Shown here in pieces: positions 1 through 9,795 of a DNA stretch of 64,000 bases. This DNA is from Acanthococcus lagerstroemiae (Eukaryota > Arthropoda > Insecta > Hemiptera > Eriococcidae), in the NCBI GenBank assembly GCA_031841125.1, contig CM063112.1:12116603-12180602 (forward strand). The letters run 5' to 3'. A program made the translations under genes and the position numbers. How positions within the stretch are numbered: the first letter of the stretch is position 1; every line of letters starts with the position of its first letter. The notes beneath the pieces were generated by a model. The model worked only from the letters and a program-made list of their open reading frames with translations. It was not told where the DNA came from and searched no databases.

Positions 1-365
1 GTTTTTACTAGTTTTGAGAAAAACAACAGAGGAAGCACCCGATTTTTGCACCTGATTTTTCAAGGCGGAGTCTTGTATACTAACTAGATTCACACAGAGA
101 TATGGAGGACAAGGGTGAAAATTGACTTACAATGAAAAGTTGATGGCCCCCATTAGGAAAATGTGAGACTTATTGGGACGCTTTTGTCTGTTTTTCCGAA
201 AAAAATTCGTAAAAACATTACAATTTTCGTTGCTCGCTCCCCTTATGAAATCGGAACTCATCTCAGTTGAAAAATTTTGGACTTCTTTCCCCTTCTCTGC
301 ATAGTGTAAAGCATGGGACGGACTTATATAATACTAGTTGAAATACCCGTCCTTCGGACAGGCTC

Positions 366-860
366 AAACATATGCATTAGCACATATGAAACGAAATAAC
401 ATGTAAATTCCCATACAGAAAAAAAAAAAACAGGCGTTTGGAAAAAAATAAAGAAAATAAAACATGACATTGTTTTTTCCAAAAATGGATAAGCTTTGTA
501 ATCTTTGGAAATTAAATAGAATTGCCCATTCTTCTCTATCTCCAAAATGAGGTATGATCGAATTATCCTGTACATTTCACGTTCTCAATATAGAAGTACT
601 GAACGGTACTTTTGCCCAAACATATGCAATAGTATGAAACGAAATTACATGTAAATTCCCACATAGAAATAAACAGGCTTATACTTATACGTTTTGATAA
701 TTTTCTTTAATGAAAGAAAATGAAACATGAAATTGTTTTTTCATAAATGTGTAAGCTTTGTAATCTTTGAATATAAATCGGATTACCCGTTCTTCTCTAT
801 CTAAAAAATAAGAACTGATCAAATTATCCTGTACATTTCACGACCTCAATAGGAGCACTG
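366..860. repeat. Diverged tandem duplication, unit about 250-260 bp
   Basis: Two adjacent diverged copies are visible. Both begin near AAACATATGC (366 and 618) and end near AATTATCCTGTACATTTCAC (about 560 and 821). Between these, matching stretches such as TAAGCTTTGTAATCTTTG recur in the same order, with small indels. The short open frames in this stretch look fortuitous. No terminal repeats or coding similarity were recognised, so this may be a local duplication of unique or old repeat DNA. Confidence 0.75.
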
Positions 861-1147
861 AGGGTGTTTTTGTTCCTTGTCACGCCCTGCTTCAACAGTA
901 ATAAATATTACCTATCATAAAGAACTTATTACTACTTGTGACAGTTACTTTTGAGTTTTAAGCATTTTTTGATGATTTTTTTCCCAAAAGTTCTCAAAAC
1001 CCAAGATTGAGTGCTGCTTCCAATTATGGGTATTTTCTGATTCTCCAGCAATTCACTATAAAATATCCTCGTAAATGACACTGAGGCCTTCTAAGTTGTT
1101 CAAAATTCCAGGTGGAATTTTCTCGATCGAACAACTTTTGAAAATAC

Positions 1148-1191
1148 CAATTGTGGGTCGACCCATATTAATTGGCAACGACCCACAATTG
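1148..1191. repeat. 13-bp perfect inverted repeat with repeated CCAATT-TGGGT motif
   Basis: CAATTGTGGGTCG at 1148-1160 is repeated in exact inverted form at 1179-1191 with an 18-base spacer. The half motif recurs around 1018, 1212 and 1357, giving a cluster of related motifs over about 350 bp. The adjoining 74-codon frame is an AT-rich artefact. The cluster resembles subterminal motifs of a decayed MITE, but no outer ends were identified. Confidence 0.5.
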
Positions 1192-1299
1192 ATACGAAAT
1201 TTTCTGAAATACCCACAATTGGTAAGTATAATAAATCAAATTAAAAATGATGTAGTTTACTTAAGTAAGCATTTCAAATTTATTTTAAAAACATGTTGA

Positions 1300-2365
1300 C
1301 TCGTCTTATTTGACTTTTAAGTATTTTAAAAACACATTAAAGTCGAGTAAATTCACAGTACCAATAATGGGTCTGAAAAAAGGTAGTGTACCATTCGTCT
1401 TTATATATTACATTATTCTCTTTAATAAATGAAAAATGAAGCAAAAAAGTATTTGTAAAATGAAAATTCGATAATAAAAAAACGACACATGGCCTAAGTT
1501 TTGAACACATGAGACCCTACAAAAGGATTTGTGAAATAAAAGTAAAATAATAAAAAAAAGCAACATGGCCTGATCAACCGTAGTATGTACACTGAGACGC
1601 TTTTAGATGAAAGAAACCCTGATCGTTCTATATTCACGATGTGTTATATAAAATACTTCCTACTGGTCACGCTGATCACTCTAACACGCGTTTACAATGA
1701 TGGGGTAAGCGCGCGGAACACTCACACATAGACACAGATGCAAAACGACTTTAAAACTTAATTACAGCTTACCGAATGCACTTCTCTGCAATGTTTTTTG
1801 ACACAAACCTCCTAGGGAACCCAGGCTTTCATTTGAGACATTTTTCAAAAGAATCGGTTCAGCCTATCAAGCGTGATGCTGTTACAAAAAAAAACGGGCT
1901 TATCAATTTATATAATCTAATAATTTATATAATAGATGTAATCACAATAGAAACTCAAAATCACTTTTAAAATAATTAAATCTGACTTTTCTGAGTCATC
2001 ACAGAAATATATCTGCAATAATTTGTAAGAGCCTAATTCACTGTGCATTTGGACGCTGATAAGCAGAAACTGAACAAGCGACATTTTTTGACAAAATGAG
2101 TTATTACTTATTAGTATCGTTAGAAAGAGCTTAAAAAGTAGAATTTTTTAAGTAAGGGTTCCTGAATCAAAAATGGGTACCCATTTTGAAAAAAGCTTAT
2201 CAGTAAACACTACGTCGTATAGTTTCCATATGTCTCTTGAACTTTGAATCATGTGTTCTCAAAAAACAGATTTTGTCGCTTGGTTAGTTTCTGCTTAACA
2301 GCGTCTATTTCAACCAGAAAACTATTTATTGCAGGGTAAAATATGTGTTTCTTTCCTTTGTTTAG
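1300..2365. other. AT-rich stretch, no gene recognised
   Basis: Read on both strands. There are short homopolymers and scattered stop codons. The longest frame (64 codons near 1776) has no recognisable product. The end of this stretch supplies the pyrimidine-rich acceptor (CCTTTGTTTAG) of the candidate exon that starts at 2366. Confidence 0.5.
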
Positions 2366-3276
2366 ATTTCATACTGAGGCATCATCGACTTCCTGGCACT
2401 AACGATATAAAAAAACAAATAGGAGCCAAACTCGTTTAATCCCCAGATCATATAAAGAGAATAGAGCTAGGAGTTGCCTCAGCGGCAGTTGATATGATCG
2501 ATTTACGGAAGGCGGAACAGGTAACTGTTTATTTTCAATGGATGAACATGCTCAAGCATCAACAAACTCATAAACAAACCTAATTTTAAGTTTAAGTACT
2601 ATAAAGCAAAAATAGGCATGATTAACAATCTGTTTCGGATTAAGGCTCAAACTAACTCTACTCTCTACTGTTAATAATAGTCATGCTATAGAAGATTATG
2701 GCGTCGAAGTTCATTATGGTGTATGCGATCATCACGAATATCAGCCGCAGTAAGTACCTATAAATTTTTACATTATTTTTTTTCTTACTATTCATAAGAA
2801 GTTTTCCAGATTATATCTCAGTGAGGATGATCGACAGTTTACATAAGAATTCTGCGGGACAAATCAAATTGATTCTCGCAATCGGGGGTGTAGCGAATAG
2901 GGGGGCTCCCCCCAATCAGTATATAGAGTTGGAAAAATTGGCTAAATTCTTGCCAATTGGCAAATCGAACGATCTGGACACTCGAAATTTTTTATTTAGC
3001 CAGCAGGGGTGTACAGACAAGTTCGGAAAATCGACAAGTCAAAACTTTTTACAGTTTATTTGACCAGCTCACAGACGGGAATTTTGAGTCAAGAAGTTGA
3101 AAAATACTGGAAAGTCAAAAGTTTTTTTTTGAGTTGAGTAGTTGGAACTTTCACAAATTTTAACACCCCCCCCCCCCGCCCTCATGAAAACTCTTTGCTA
3201 CGCTCCTACTCACGATTCTGGTGTTGGTGGTGGTTCAATGGGTCATCCTGATTACAGAGTTTATTACAATTGTTAG
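2366..3276 (+). pseudogene. Decayed three-exon gene remnant, product unrecognised
   Basis: Three exon-like segments follow each other. 2366-2520 has an acceptor after TTTAG and a CAG|gtaactg donor; it reads through about 50 codons with one in-frame TAA. 2692-2749 lies between CTATAG and CCGCA|gtaagt, and reads EDYGVEVHYGVCDHHEYQP. The last segment starts at 2810 after TTTTCCAG and ends in the peptide DYRVYYNC plus a TAG at 3274. The second and third exons join in phase; the first and second do not. Each long exon has one TAA, and the last is split by a hAT MITE at 2879-3213. With the MITE and one duplicated target copy ignored, the frame on both sides agrees, so coding origin is well supported. 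I do not recognise the family; the composition is not that of a transposon protein. It could be a dead duplicate of a secreted or cytosolic enzyme. Confidence 0.5.
2879..3213. mobile_element. hAT-type MITE, GGGACGTA family, inserted in exon
   Basis: Terminal repeats are imperfect: the left end reads GGGGTGTAGCGAATAG and the right end CTCTTTGCTACGCTCCTACT. Flanking 8-bp copies GATTCTCG (2871-2878) and GATTCTGG (3214-3221) differ at one base, matching hAT target-duplication length. Inner sequence shares AAGTCAAAAGTTTTTTTTTG and GAGTTGA...AGTTGG motifs with the elements at 16155 and 51140. A C-tract lies just inside the right end. No coding capacity. Confidence 0.75.
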
Positions 3277-3423
3277 AATTTTAAGGCACTCCATTCACTT
3301 TTTTACCATTGCGGATGCAGAATGAAGGAGATGTACAATTTTATAAATTGAAAGCATAATGAAGTGACGAAAATGACATGTTCTTGGATTGAGTCTACTC
3401 TTGTCTACATTTTTGAAAATACA

Positions 3424-3496
3424 ATCGATGATAGAGGGGTGTATGGCGATGCACGCATGCCAAATTGGCCTCGGGACACCGCACCCCCTACAATAC
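3424..3496 (+). mobile_element. Fragment of the ~110-bp GATGCACGCATGCC retroposon-like family
   Basis: Contains GTATGGCGATGCACGCATGC, the core shared with copies at 27011, 34915 and 50461, then a diverged GGCCTCGGGACACCGCACCC. TACAAT occurs at both edges (about 3419 and 3490), a possible short target duplication. The 3' half seen in the other copies is missing. Confidence 0.6.
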
Positions 3497-3603
3497 ATTA
3501 TTATTTATAATAACGATCTATATTCTTCTCGTTTTCCCAAGTTTCCTGAAATGTATTGCGGCATTCCATTCGCGTGAACGCAGTTGGATTATATCGATTA
3601 ATG

Positions 3604-3817
3604 CAGTGGTTCCCAACAGGTGGTCCGCGACCCCCGGGGGTCCGCGGAGGGTGACTTAAGGGTCCGCGAGCTGATCCGAAAATGTTTTGTTCGTCAGGAA
3701 TTTGACAGTTTTAGCAAATTTGAAGTATATTTAAATGCATTATATACATAAGGGGTCCTTAAAATTATAGGGATAGTTTTTCAGGGGTCCTTGGAAATTT
3801 TTTGTTGGGAACCCCTG
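3604..3817. mobile_element. hAT-type MITE with perfect 8-bp target duplication
   Basis: Begins CAGTGGTTCCCAACAGG and ends TTGTTGGGAACCCCTG, a hAT-like inverted repeat (CAG-GGTTCCCAAC). GATTAATG is perfectly duplicated at 3596-3603 and 3818-3825. At 214 bp it has no coding capacity. The interior repeats GGTCCGCG and GGGGTCCTT on both sides. Confidence 0.9.
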
Positions 3818-3825
3818 GATTAATG

Positions 3826-4262
3826 TGATGTCATATCAATAACACTTTATCTAAGTATATTTTCTTGGATTAAGTGGTATAATTATCAATATATTAAATT
3901 ACATTTAATCTTCTTAAATTTTTCCTGTTTAAAATGTTCTTTTCGGACATTTTATGTTTTTTGCCTGTGTTTTTCCTTGTTTTCCAATTTCAATACTATT
4001 TTTATTGATTATTTTAAAACTGAATAACTTGGAATTTTCATTTTGCATATGAACCTTTTTTCTGAATGGTAATAAAATTAATTTATGAACTTCAAAATCT
4101 GTGATTAATTATATTTACATAAATTAGTTAATACGCATAAGAAATCAGTTTTCTAGGAAGGTCGCGTGAAATGCAGTATTTTTGGAGAATTGCCGAGTAT
4201 ACAAAAAGAGATTTATTATTTTGTTCAGGAGCATGCAACTAGTTCAGATTGACTCTCGTGAT
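3826..4262. other. AT-rich spacer, nothing recognised
   Basis: Long T- and A-rich stretch between two MITEs. No open frame, splice-bounded segment or structured repeat was seen. Confidence 0.5.
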
Positions 4263-4474
4263 TAGGGACAGAAAAAGGGAGGGCTAGGAGGGCTTAGCAC
4301 CCTCTCGGTTTCAAAATTAGCCCCCTTAATTTTTTTTCAATTTAATCTTCATACAGTAACAATAGTTTTTTTTTTGGGGGGGGGCTATGATTTTTGGATT
4401 TTTATAAAGTATATTTTAGGCGCTGGGGCTTCAGCCTCCCTCCCCCGAGGTTTTCGCTCTATTTCCGCCCCCTG
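4263..4474. mobile_element. hAT-like MITE with G/C-rich subterminal tracts
   Basis: The left end TAGGGACAGAAAAAGGGAGG pairs loosely with the right end CTATTTCCGCCCCCTG. Flanks CTCGTGAT (4255-4262) and ATCGTGAT (4475-4482) match at 7 of 8 positions. A ten-base G run and CCTCCCTCCCCC lie inside, as in other hAT-like elements of this window. Confidence 0.65.
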
Positions 4475-4570
4475 ATCGTGATTAATCTGGCTTTCTCTAA
4501 TTTATCGGGCTTCGGTAATTTACTATAAATACTGCCAACGCGATCCTTCTGGAACCTGATACTTCCGGGA

Positions 4571-4880
4571 ACTTATGGCTACACTGTAACAAAAACTTTT
4601 AAAAAAAGTTACAGTATAGCAATAATGGTGAAGCCTAGAATTGTTACACAGTAACATGAAAATTACATCAATGAACCACAAAAAGTTCTACAAAACTGCT
4701 ACTACGTAATAGAATATCTGCTACAATGTAACAATCAAATTGCGACACTGTTGCACATAAATGAAAACTGCTACATAGCTTCTTCGTCCCTGATTGGTTG
4801 AATTTTTGCTACACAGTAACTAAAACCTTGTTACTAGTTTGGTGTTACAAACTTGTTACACAGTAACAATTTTCAATTCG
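4571..4880. mobile_element. MITE-like block packed with GTTACaCAGTAAC motifs
   Basis: About ten copies of a short motif, GCTACACTGTAAC or GTTACACAGTAAC in either orientation, occur in 310 bp, starting at CTACACTGTAAC and ending at GTTACACAGTAAC. The motif is itself close to palindromic. Repeated subterminal sites of this kind typify transposase-binding regions of non-autonomous DNA transposons, but clean ends and a target duplication were not resolved. Confidence 0.5.
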
Positions 4881-4889
4881 GTTTTGCAC

Positions 4890-5130
4890 ATCGGGACACA
4901 TGTGCTATAAAATAGGAGCGGTGAAAAGCGGCTCCTGTAGGTACTGTGGAGAAGCAGAAGAAACCTCGATCCATATCATATGTCAATGCCCAGCAATAGC
5001 CGGGACAAGACGCGAAGCATTGGGACTAAAGTATCCAGCACCCAGAGAAGTCAAAGAGATAGAGTTCAGTAAAATTCTCACTTCGGCTATAGAAGTGAGG
5101 CTAGTGAGCAAATCCTTAACAGCAACTTGA
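4890..5130 (+). pseudogene. LINE ORF2 C-terminal zinc-knuckle fragment (Jockey/R1-like)
   Basis: A 76-codon open frame contains SGSCRYCGEAEE then HIICQCPA, giving C-X2-C-X8-H-X4-C. This is the CCHC signature near the C-terminus of Jockey/R1-type non-LTR retrotransposon polymerases. Only the tail is present: no reverse transcriptase lies upstream, so this is a 5'-truncated copy. A further TGA-terminated stretch and a 3' UTR-like sequence with CGGCGCATACAGCGCC follow at about 5160. No function is expected. Confidence 0.75.
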
Positions 5131-6529
5131 GGAATAGTGCAATGGACTGCAAAGTCTGAGCAATCGGCGCATACAGCGCCACCTCACACACAAATGGAAT
5201 GGTAAGCCTCTATGCCTGCTGGCTTTCCTGAGTTTTTTCCTTTTCTTCTGGGGTATTGCGGGTGTATTCCATCGTTATGTTTTGCTCCTCTTGTGATGGT
5301 TTGTATTCTGTTTTTTTTTTGTTTTTTTTTTGTTGTTTTTTTTGGTTGGTTTCTTGCTGCTATATTTCACGTGGGAGATGGAGTTACATTTCGCTTCAAG
5401 TTGCATTTTATGACATGCAGCGGATACCATGGGAATATTCTATGACCCGTTCTTACACGACATTGAATGTAAATTATAAAAGCTCAGTTCAATACGTTAA
5501 TGCGTTTTTTCCACCATATTATTAAAAGTTTTCTCTCGTCAATCTTGCCGTGTCTGGTTTTATTAACACTATACTTGGGAACTCAACTTTCTGAAAAAAG
5601 CCTTTCATTGAACGTGGAAGTTCAATACAATATTGAGTTACATGTAAGCTCATCAGCCATACAATGTAAAAGAACAAATCACATTACAGGTAGAGAAAGT
5701 GTTATTATAAAGGGAGAAGAACAAAGATTTCCAAGGGGCAAATGGTCTCATGGTGGGGGAGGGAGTACGCTGCGGGCTCGTCTATATACGGACGTAATAA
5801 GGACGATCGAGTTTCCTACCTCACGTTCAATCATTCTCACATGATTGCTGTAACGAAAAAGGAACCTTAAAAATGAGTGTGACAAATTCGATCGAGTTTA
5901 ACAGCAAAGAATCGAACCTCGGATGACAGCGATGACGTTGATATTTGATTCCTCGATTCTCAGAAAGCAGTATGAAAATGCATACAACGGAGCGTGTGTG
6001 CGGTTAGCTGCAGATTGGCGGCTGTGTTTCTTTTCTTTTTTTTTGTAATGCTTCGATGTGTTTTAAATTAAACCTAATTTCATCAGTTCGCTCCTTATTC
6101 TGATTTTCATTGGAACGAACTATCTACCGGCGTTCGCACAGTGCGGAATCTCAACTCTTCAGTTCAGGGTGGACTGATTTTGAATTGAAGGTACTCATTG
6201 ATCTATCCCGGAGAATCCACCTGGAACTTGAAAACGGTGGCACGGTGGGACACGCTTGAATAAGATATTCCGTGGCATGCCGAATGTTCTACAAATATCC
6301 TTCGCAATATAAATGGTAATTTTCGACGCATTGCCACGATGATGTGCGAATTTGAGCGGTATTCGAGTCTCTAAACATTATTCAGAACACGCAGCCTCAT
6401 ATATTTGTACATTTTCAGTATTTGCAGTTCACCTGCTAGACGAGGTCCGCTAATGAGAGAGCGAGAGAGAGAGAGAGAGACAGAGAGACAGAAAGAGAGA
6501 TGGCGCAGAGACAAACTGGCCGCTTTTGC
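5131..6529. other. No gene recognised; GA microsatellite at about 6453-6500
   Basis: Starts with the presumed LINE 3' tail, followed by T-rich sequence and unique DNA. A (GA)n tract with CAGAGAGACAGA interruptions lies at about 6453-6500. The overlapping frames around 5212-5844 show no family features. CpG density rises from about 6530. Confidence 0.45.
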
Positions 6530-7052
6530 GATCGAGCTGACCGGCGCGGCGCGGTGACCGCCAACGATGGCGTGGTCAGGTAGCGGTGCTGGAAGGGCAG
6601 TCTGAGTCACTGCTCAACACTGAAACGACCTCATGATCGTCTCTCGAGTCGCTCGGAATTCGCGTTAATTGATTTAAAACGGCGCAAAAATTGATGAGAG
6701 AACAGCGCGGATAATGATACTTCGGGAAATGGGAGAGTTCGTAACGTATAATTTGGTCGGATGTGGCGTGCGTACCGCGAGGGGGCTACTGTGCAGCAGC
6801 GCGTCCGCCCGGTAGCGTGCGTGATCGCGATCGCGGAGAACCGACTGCAGGGTATGCGGCGGCCGAAGAAGCGGCAACGTATTCCAACTGGAAAAGAGCG
6901 CCAGTGCTGCTCGGTGTCACCACCATGTGGTCTGCGTAGCGCCGGCGGAACCGAGAGCGTTTTTCGAATTCGAGAAGCTCAAGGGCTATTCTCGGGCTCG
7001 ACGAAGTCGTACACTTTTACTTTCAGCCGAAACGGAACTGGCGTTGTTAACG
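6530..7052 (+). promoter_or_regulatory. CpG-rich candidate first exon or promoter ending at a GTGAG donor
   Basis: GC and CpG content is much higher than in the surroundings (GGCGCGGCGCGGTGACCGCC, TGCGGCGGCCGAAGAAGCGG). A frame is open from 6761 and runs into AACG|gtgaga at 7053, a good donor match. The predicted peptide is not recognised and is Arg-rich, as translated GC-rich 5' UTR usually is. I favour an untranslated first exon or promoter-proximal region of a + strand gene. No TATA box or transcript evidence is available. Confidence 0.3.
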
Positions 7053-7469
7053 GTGAGAATGAAAATGTGTTATGCTGGGGGGTGTGAAGCGTTTCTCGAT
7101 TTGTAGAACACAATAGAGGTCCGCACCGGGCTGGCTAGCTCTGAGATCGGAACCGTCGAGCATCGCGGTTCAGTTGATGTATGCTGAGACATACGTCGCT
7201 TTTTGGATGAAGATATTCACGCGTTGACTATTAGTCTAGTCAACTGAACCCAGAAAAATCATACGAAACTAAGTTTTTGGCAGAAACTTTAGGTCGTCAC
7301 CCTGGGGGCCGATCTGGGCTTTCGCTACCCCACAGGGGAGACGCCCTCAAAATCTGTTTTTGGGTCAGAACTGGCTTTAAAAAAAAGTTTCACACAAAAT
7401 TTAACGGTTTAAGATTCTTAGACTAGTTTCAGATTTTTCATGTAAATCCACCATCAGGCTCATTAGACA

Positions 7470-7668
7470 GAGGTCTGATTGGCTGAGTGGATAGCGCGCT
7501 GGTCTCGGAATCCGGAGGTCCCGGGTTCGAGCCCACGTACCGACTCGCTACATTTCGACCTAAGCCGGTTTTCCAGCAAACAGAGAAGAAGGCTAAGACA
7601 GCCCTACTGAGGTAATGCTCGAAAGGGTGAATTCCGGGGCTCGGGTGGAAAGCAAAATTAGAAAAAGA
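7470..7668 (+). mobile_element. tRNA-headed SINE, family 1, with 13-bp target duplication
   Basis: The 5' head has a pol III A-box-like TGGCTGAGTGG and a B-box-like GGTTCGAGCCC about 45 bp apart, with tRNA-like arrangement. The body shares GACCTAAGCCGGTTTT, GCTAAGACAGCCCTA and TAATGCTCGAAAGGG with copies at about 27935 and 58690. The A-rich 3' end is followed by GGCTCATCAGACA (7669-7681), matching GGCTCATTAGACA (7457-7469) at 12 of 13 positions. This marks LINE-mediated retroposition. It is not a functional tRNA gene: the acceptor stem does not pair and the body is unrelated to tRNA. Confidence 0.85.
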
Positions 7669-7749
7669 GGCTCATCAGACAAGTTTTGAACTCTATGAAA
7701 CTCCTTAGGGCTTTTCTAAACTTGTTTAAAACTTCTTACAAATTCTTTG

Positions 7750-7911
7750 TGTTGTAAAGCGATTGTATTTAGTGTTGTCGAGTAACCGCCTTATCGCATC
7801 TTATCGTATCGTCTCGCGCACCCCCACTTCATCTCTCCCACCTAGCTATGCATGACGTATGTGCCGATGTAAAATAAAGGCAGTGTGCAACCTTGAGCCG
7901 AGTTTACAACA
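7750..7911 (+). repeat. 5' LTR
   Basis: 162 bp, starts TGTTGTAAAGCG and ends TTTACAACA. Shares GTAAAGCGA, TTCGCGCACCCC-like and GATGTAAAATARAGGCAGTG segments with the 3' LTR. The AATAAAG within it could act as a polyadenylation signal. Confidence 0.9.
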
Positions 7912-7930
7912 TGGTACATCGTCTAATCAA
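7912..7930 (+). promoter_or_regulatory. Candidate tRNA primer-binding site
   Basis: TGGTACATCGTCTAATCAA begins immediately after the 5' LTR. A leading TGG complements the CCA end of a tRNA primer. The tRNA was not identified. Confidence 0.5.
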
Positions 7931-8046
7931 TTACACTGTGCAACAAAATATTTAAACATGGCCACTTAGGGTGTGTTCTTGTCTCTTACATCATATATAG
8001 TTAATGATAAACGGACCATCTATCGACTGAGACTTTGTTTCCAAGC

Positions 8047-8330
8047 AAGATAATTCAGACCGGGCAAATTGTAGGTTCGCTAACATCGATTGAAGAAAAA
8101 CTGATAAGGAAAACGAGGCGAAAAAGCGAAGTTCAGCAGAGCAATTTACAGCAATTTTAATGTTTTTTCAAAATATCTCGAGAATGAATGCGATTAACGG
8201 ACAATTGACAAGAACATGCTTTGTAGCAAATAAAATTTCCTTTCAGATGAGCTTATTTTCATCCAAATCCGAGTGATTTTCTTTTTAGCATAAAAATAGC
8301 ATTGCATTGTTGTTGTTGTTGCGTGACGTC
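8047..8330 (+). mobile_element. MITE copy inside the LTR element leader (family of 28624-28903)
   Basis: From GACCGGGCAAATTGTAGG to about TTGTTGTTGTTG the sequence is nearly collinear with 28629-28890 (GAATGAATGCGATTAACGG, TTTCCTTTCAGATGAGCT, CCAAATCCGAGTGATTTTCT). The right terminal inverted repeat present in the other copy is absent here. Confidence 0.75.
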
Positions 8331-9003
8331 ATACAGTGAGTTACTGTTAGTAGTACCCGTCGTTGGGCCGACGAACATATTAGATCCTTTTGGGGCTTCA
8401 AAGAGGTCTAGGAATTTTCTTAGTATTTTCCCCTCATTTTGTAACTAATTTTCATCATATTGTGCGCGAAAAAAATGTGCATGCCTAAATTTGAATTTGG
8501 CCATGCAATGGTAGTTTATGTGTTTTGTCAGGCAAACAGCTAGAACAAAAACAAAATTTTAAGTGATTTCTTGCAGTTTTTTATTTTTCCTAGACCTAAG
8601 CTATCCAAAAATACCAGCGAGAACTCATGGACTATCCGAGAAAGAAAAACTATAAAACTATTGCACAGTGTTATTAGTGGCAACAGTAATGTTTTTTGTT
8701 CCGCGCTTTGCGATCCCATTTACAGTTTTTGTAAGTTTAAACGGTTTATTGAGATCCTACGCGGTTCGCAGTAATACCAGTTTATTGTTTGCAGAAAAGT
8801 AGTATCGCAAAAATAGTAAACGAGTATCAGCCACAGAAAAATCACAAAGTTCGAAAAATTGTCATCATTTACTGCAGACGCCGTTTACCGCATATCAGCA
8901 GGTCAGAGTCTCGTCGCAGTAGGTTTGTACACTCAACTCTCAACTATCCACACACATTTGTAAGTACCTATCAGTGCAGTAATTTCGTTCGGGGACGAGG
9001 GAA

Positions 9004-9740
9004 ATGTCAAAATTACGTGTAGATCCACCACCTAAATTTTCATTTGAACCGAAGGATTGGGAAACTTGGAAGGCGCACTTTGAGAGGTACAGAAAGGCAC
9101 CTGGTTTAGCCACTGAATCTGAAGAAGATTAAATCAACGCCTTTTTGCATATTATGGGGCTAGAATCAGAGAACATCTACAATTCATTTACATTCGATAA
9201 AAAAGAAAGTAAAGCCAAATACGATGTAATCATTTAGAAATTTGATGATCATTATGTGCCTCAACGAAATGTAATACATGAACGGTATGTGTTCTTTTCG
9301 TGCTTCTAACAGACTGAGGATTCATCAGAAAAATTTATAGCAGACCTCCACAAGTTAGCTGAAACCTGCGAATTTGACAAAATGAAAGACGAAATGATTC
9401 GGGATAGAATTGTAGTCGGTATTTCTGATCCAGACGTTAGCAGGAAGCTGTAAATGGATCGAAACCTTACTTTGGCTAAAGCAATTGAAACAGTTCGCAT
9501 GGCAGAACTTATAACTGAGCAAGAAGGAGTTCAGCGAGGAAAAACAGCAGAAGTCAATCGTGCCAACAAAACTCGTTGCAATCGTTATGGCGGGTTTTGT
9601 AAGCCCAGATACGACTGGCCGGCCAAAAATGCAACAAATATGCCATCGATGTTCCAAAAATGACCACTTTGCTCAGCAATGCCAGAAGGCTAAGAAAGTC
9701 AACCAAGTCTCCGAGTATCAAGATGATGACGTCTCAGATT
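9004..9740 (+). pseudogene. Gypsy-type gag with four in-frame stops and one frameshift
   Basis: Starting at ATG 9004 the frame reads LRVDPPPKFSFEPKDWETW, a typical Gypsy-type capsid N-terminus, and continues through FIADLHKLAETCEF to LTLAKAIETVRMAE. This is the retrotransposon gag capsid domain. In-frame TAA, TAG, TAA and TAA occur at 9130, 9235, 9307 and 9451. A shift to the next frame near 9560-9600 leads into a zinc knuckle, ICHRCSKNDHFAQQC (C-X2-C-X4-H-X4-C, 9641-9682). The capsid part would package element RNA; the knuckle binds nucleic acid. No pol follows. All four stops are one C-to-T change from CAA or CAG; at two of them related gags, as I recall them, carry Gln. Confidence 0.85.
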
Positions 9741-9783
9741 CCGGTAAAAGTAGTTTTTTCATTAATTTTTTTTTTTTTTTGCT

Positions 9784-9795
9784 AAAAAGGGGAGA
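9784..9795 (+). promoter_or_regulatory. Polypurine tract
   Basis: AAAAAGGGGAGA lies directly 5' of the 3' LTR, the expected place for the plus-strand primer of reverse transcription. Confidence 0.75.

Noticed and set aside
7470..7550. Functional tRNA gene
   Set aside because: A and B boxes are present but the acceptor stem does not pair, and the segment is the head of a dispersed SINE with a long unrelated body and a target duplication.
9004..9740. Reassigned genetic code (TAA/TAG read as Gln)
   Set aside because: Other open segments, such as the LINE polymerase at 12706-13257 and the host exon at 35480, use CAA/CAG for Gln and end at ordinary stops. C-to-T decay explains the gag pattern.
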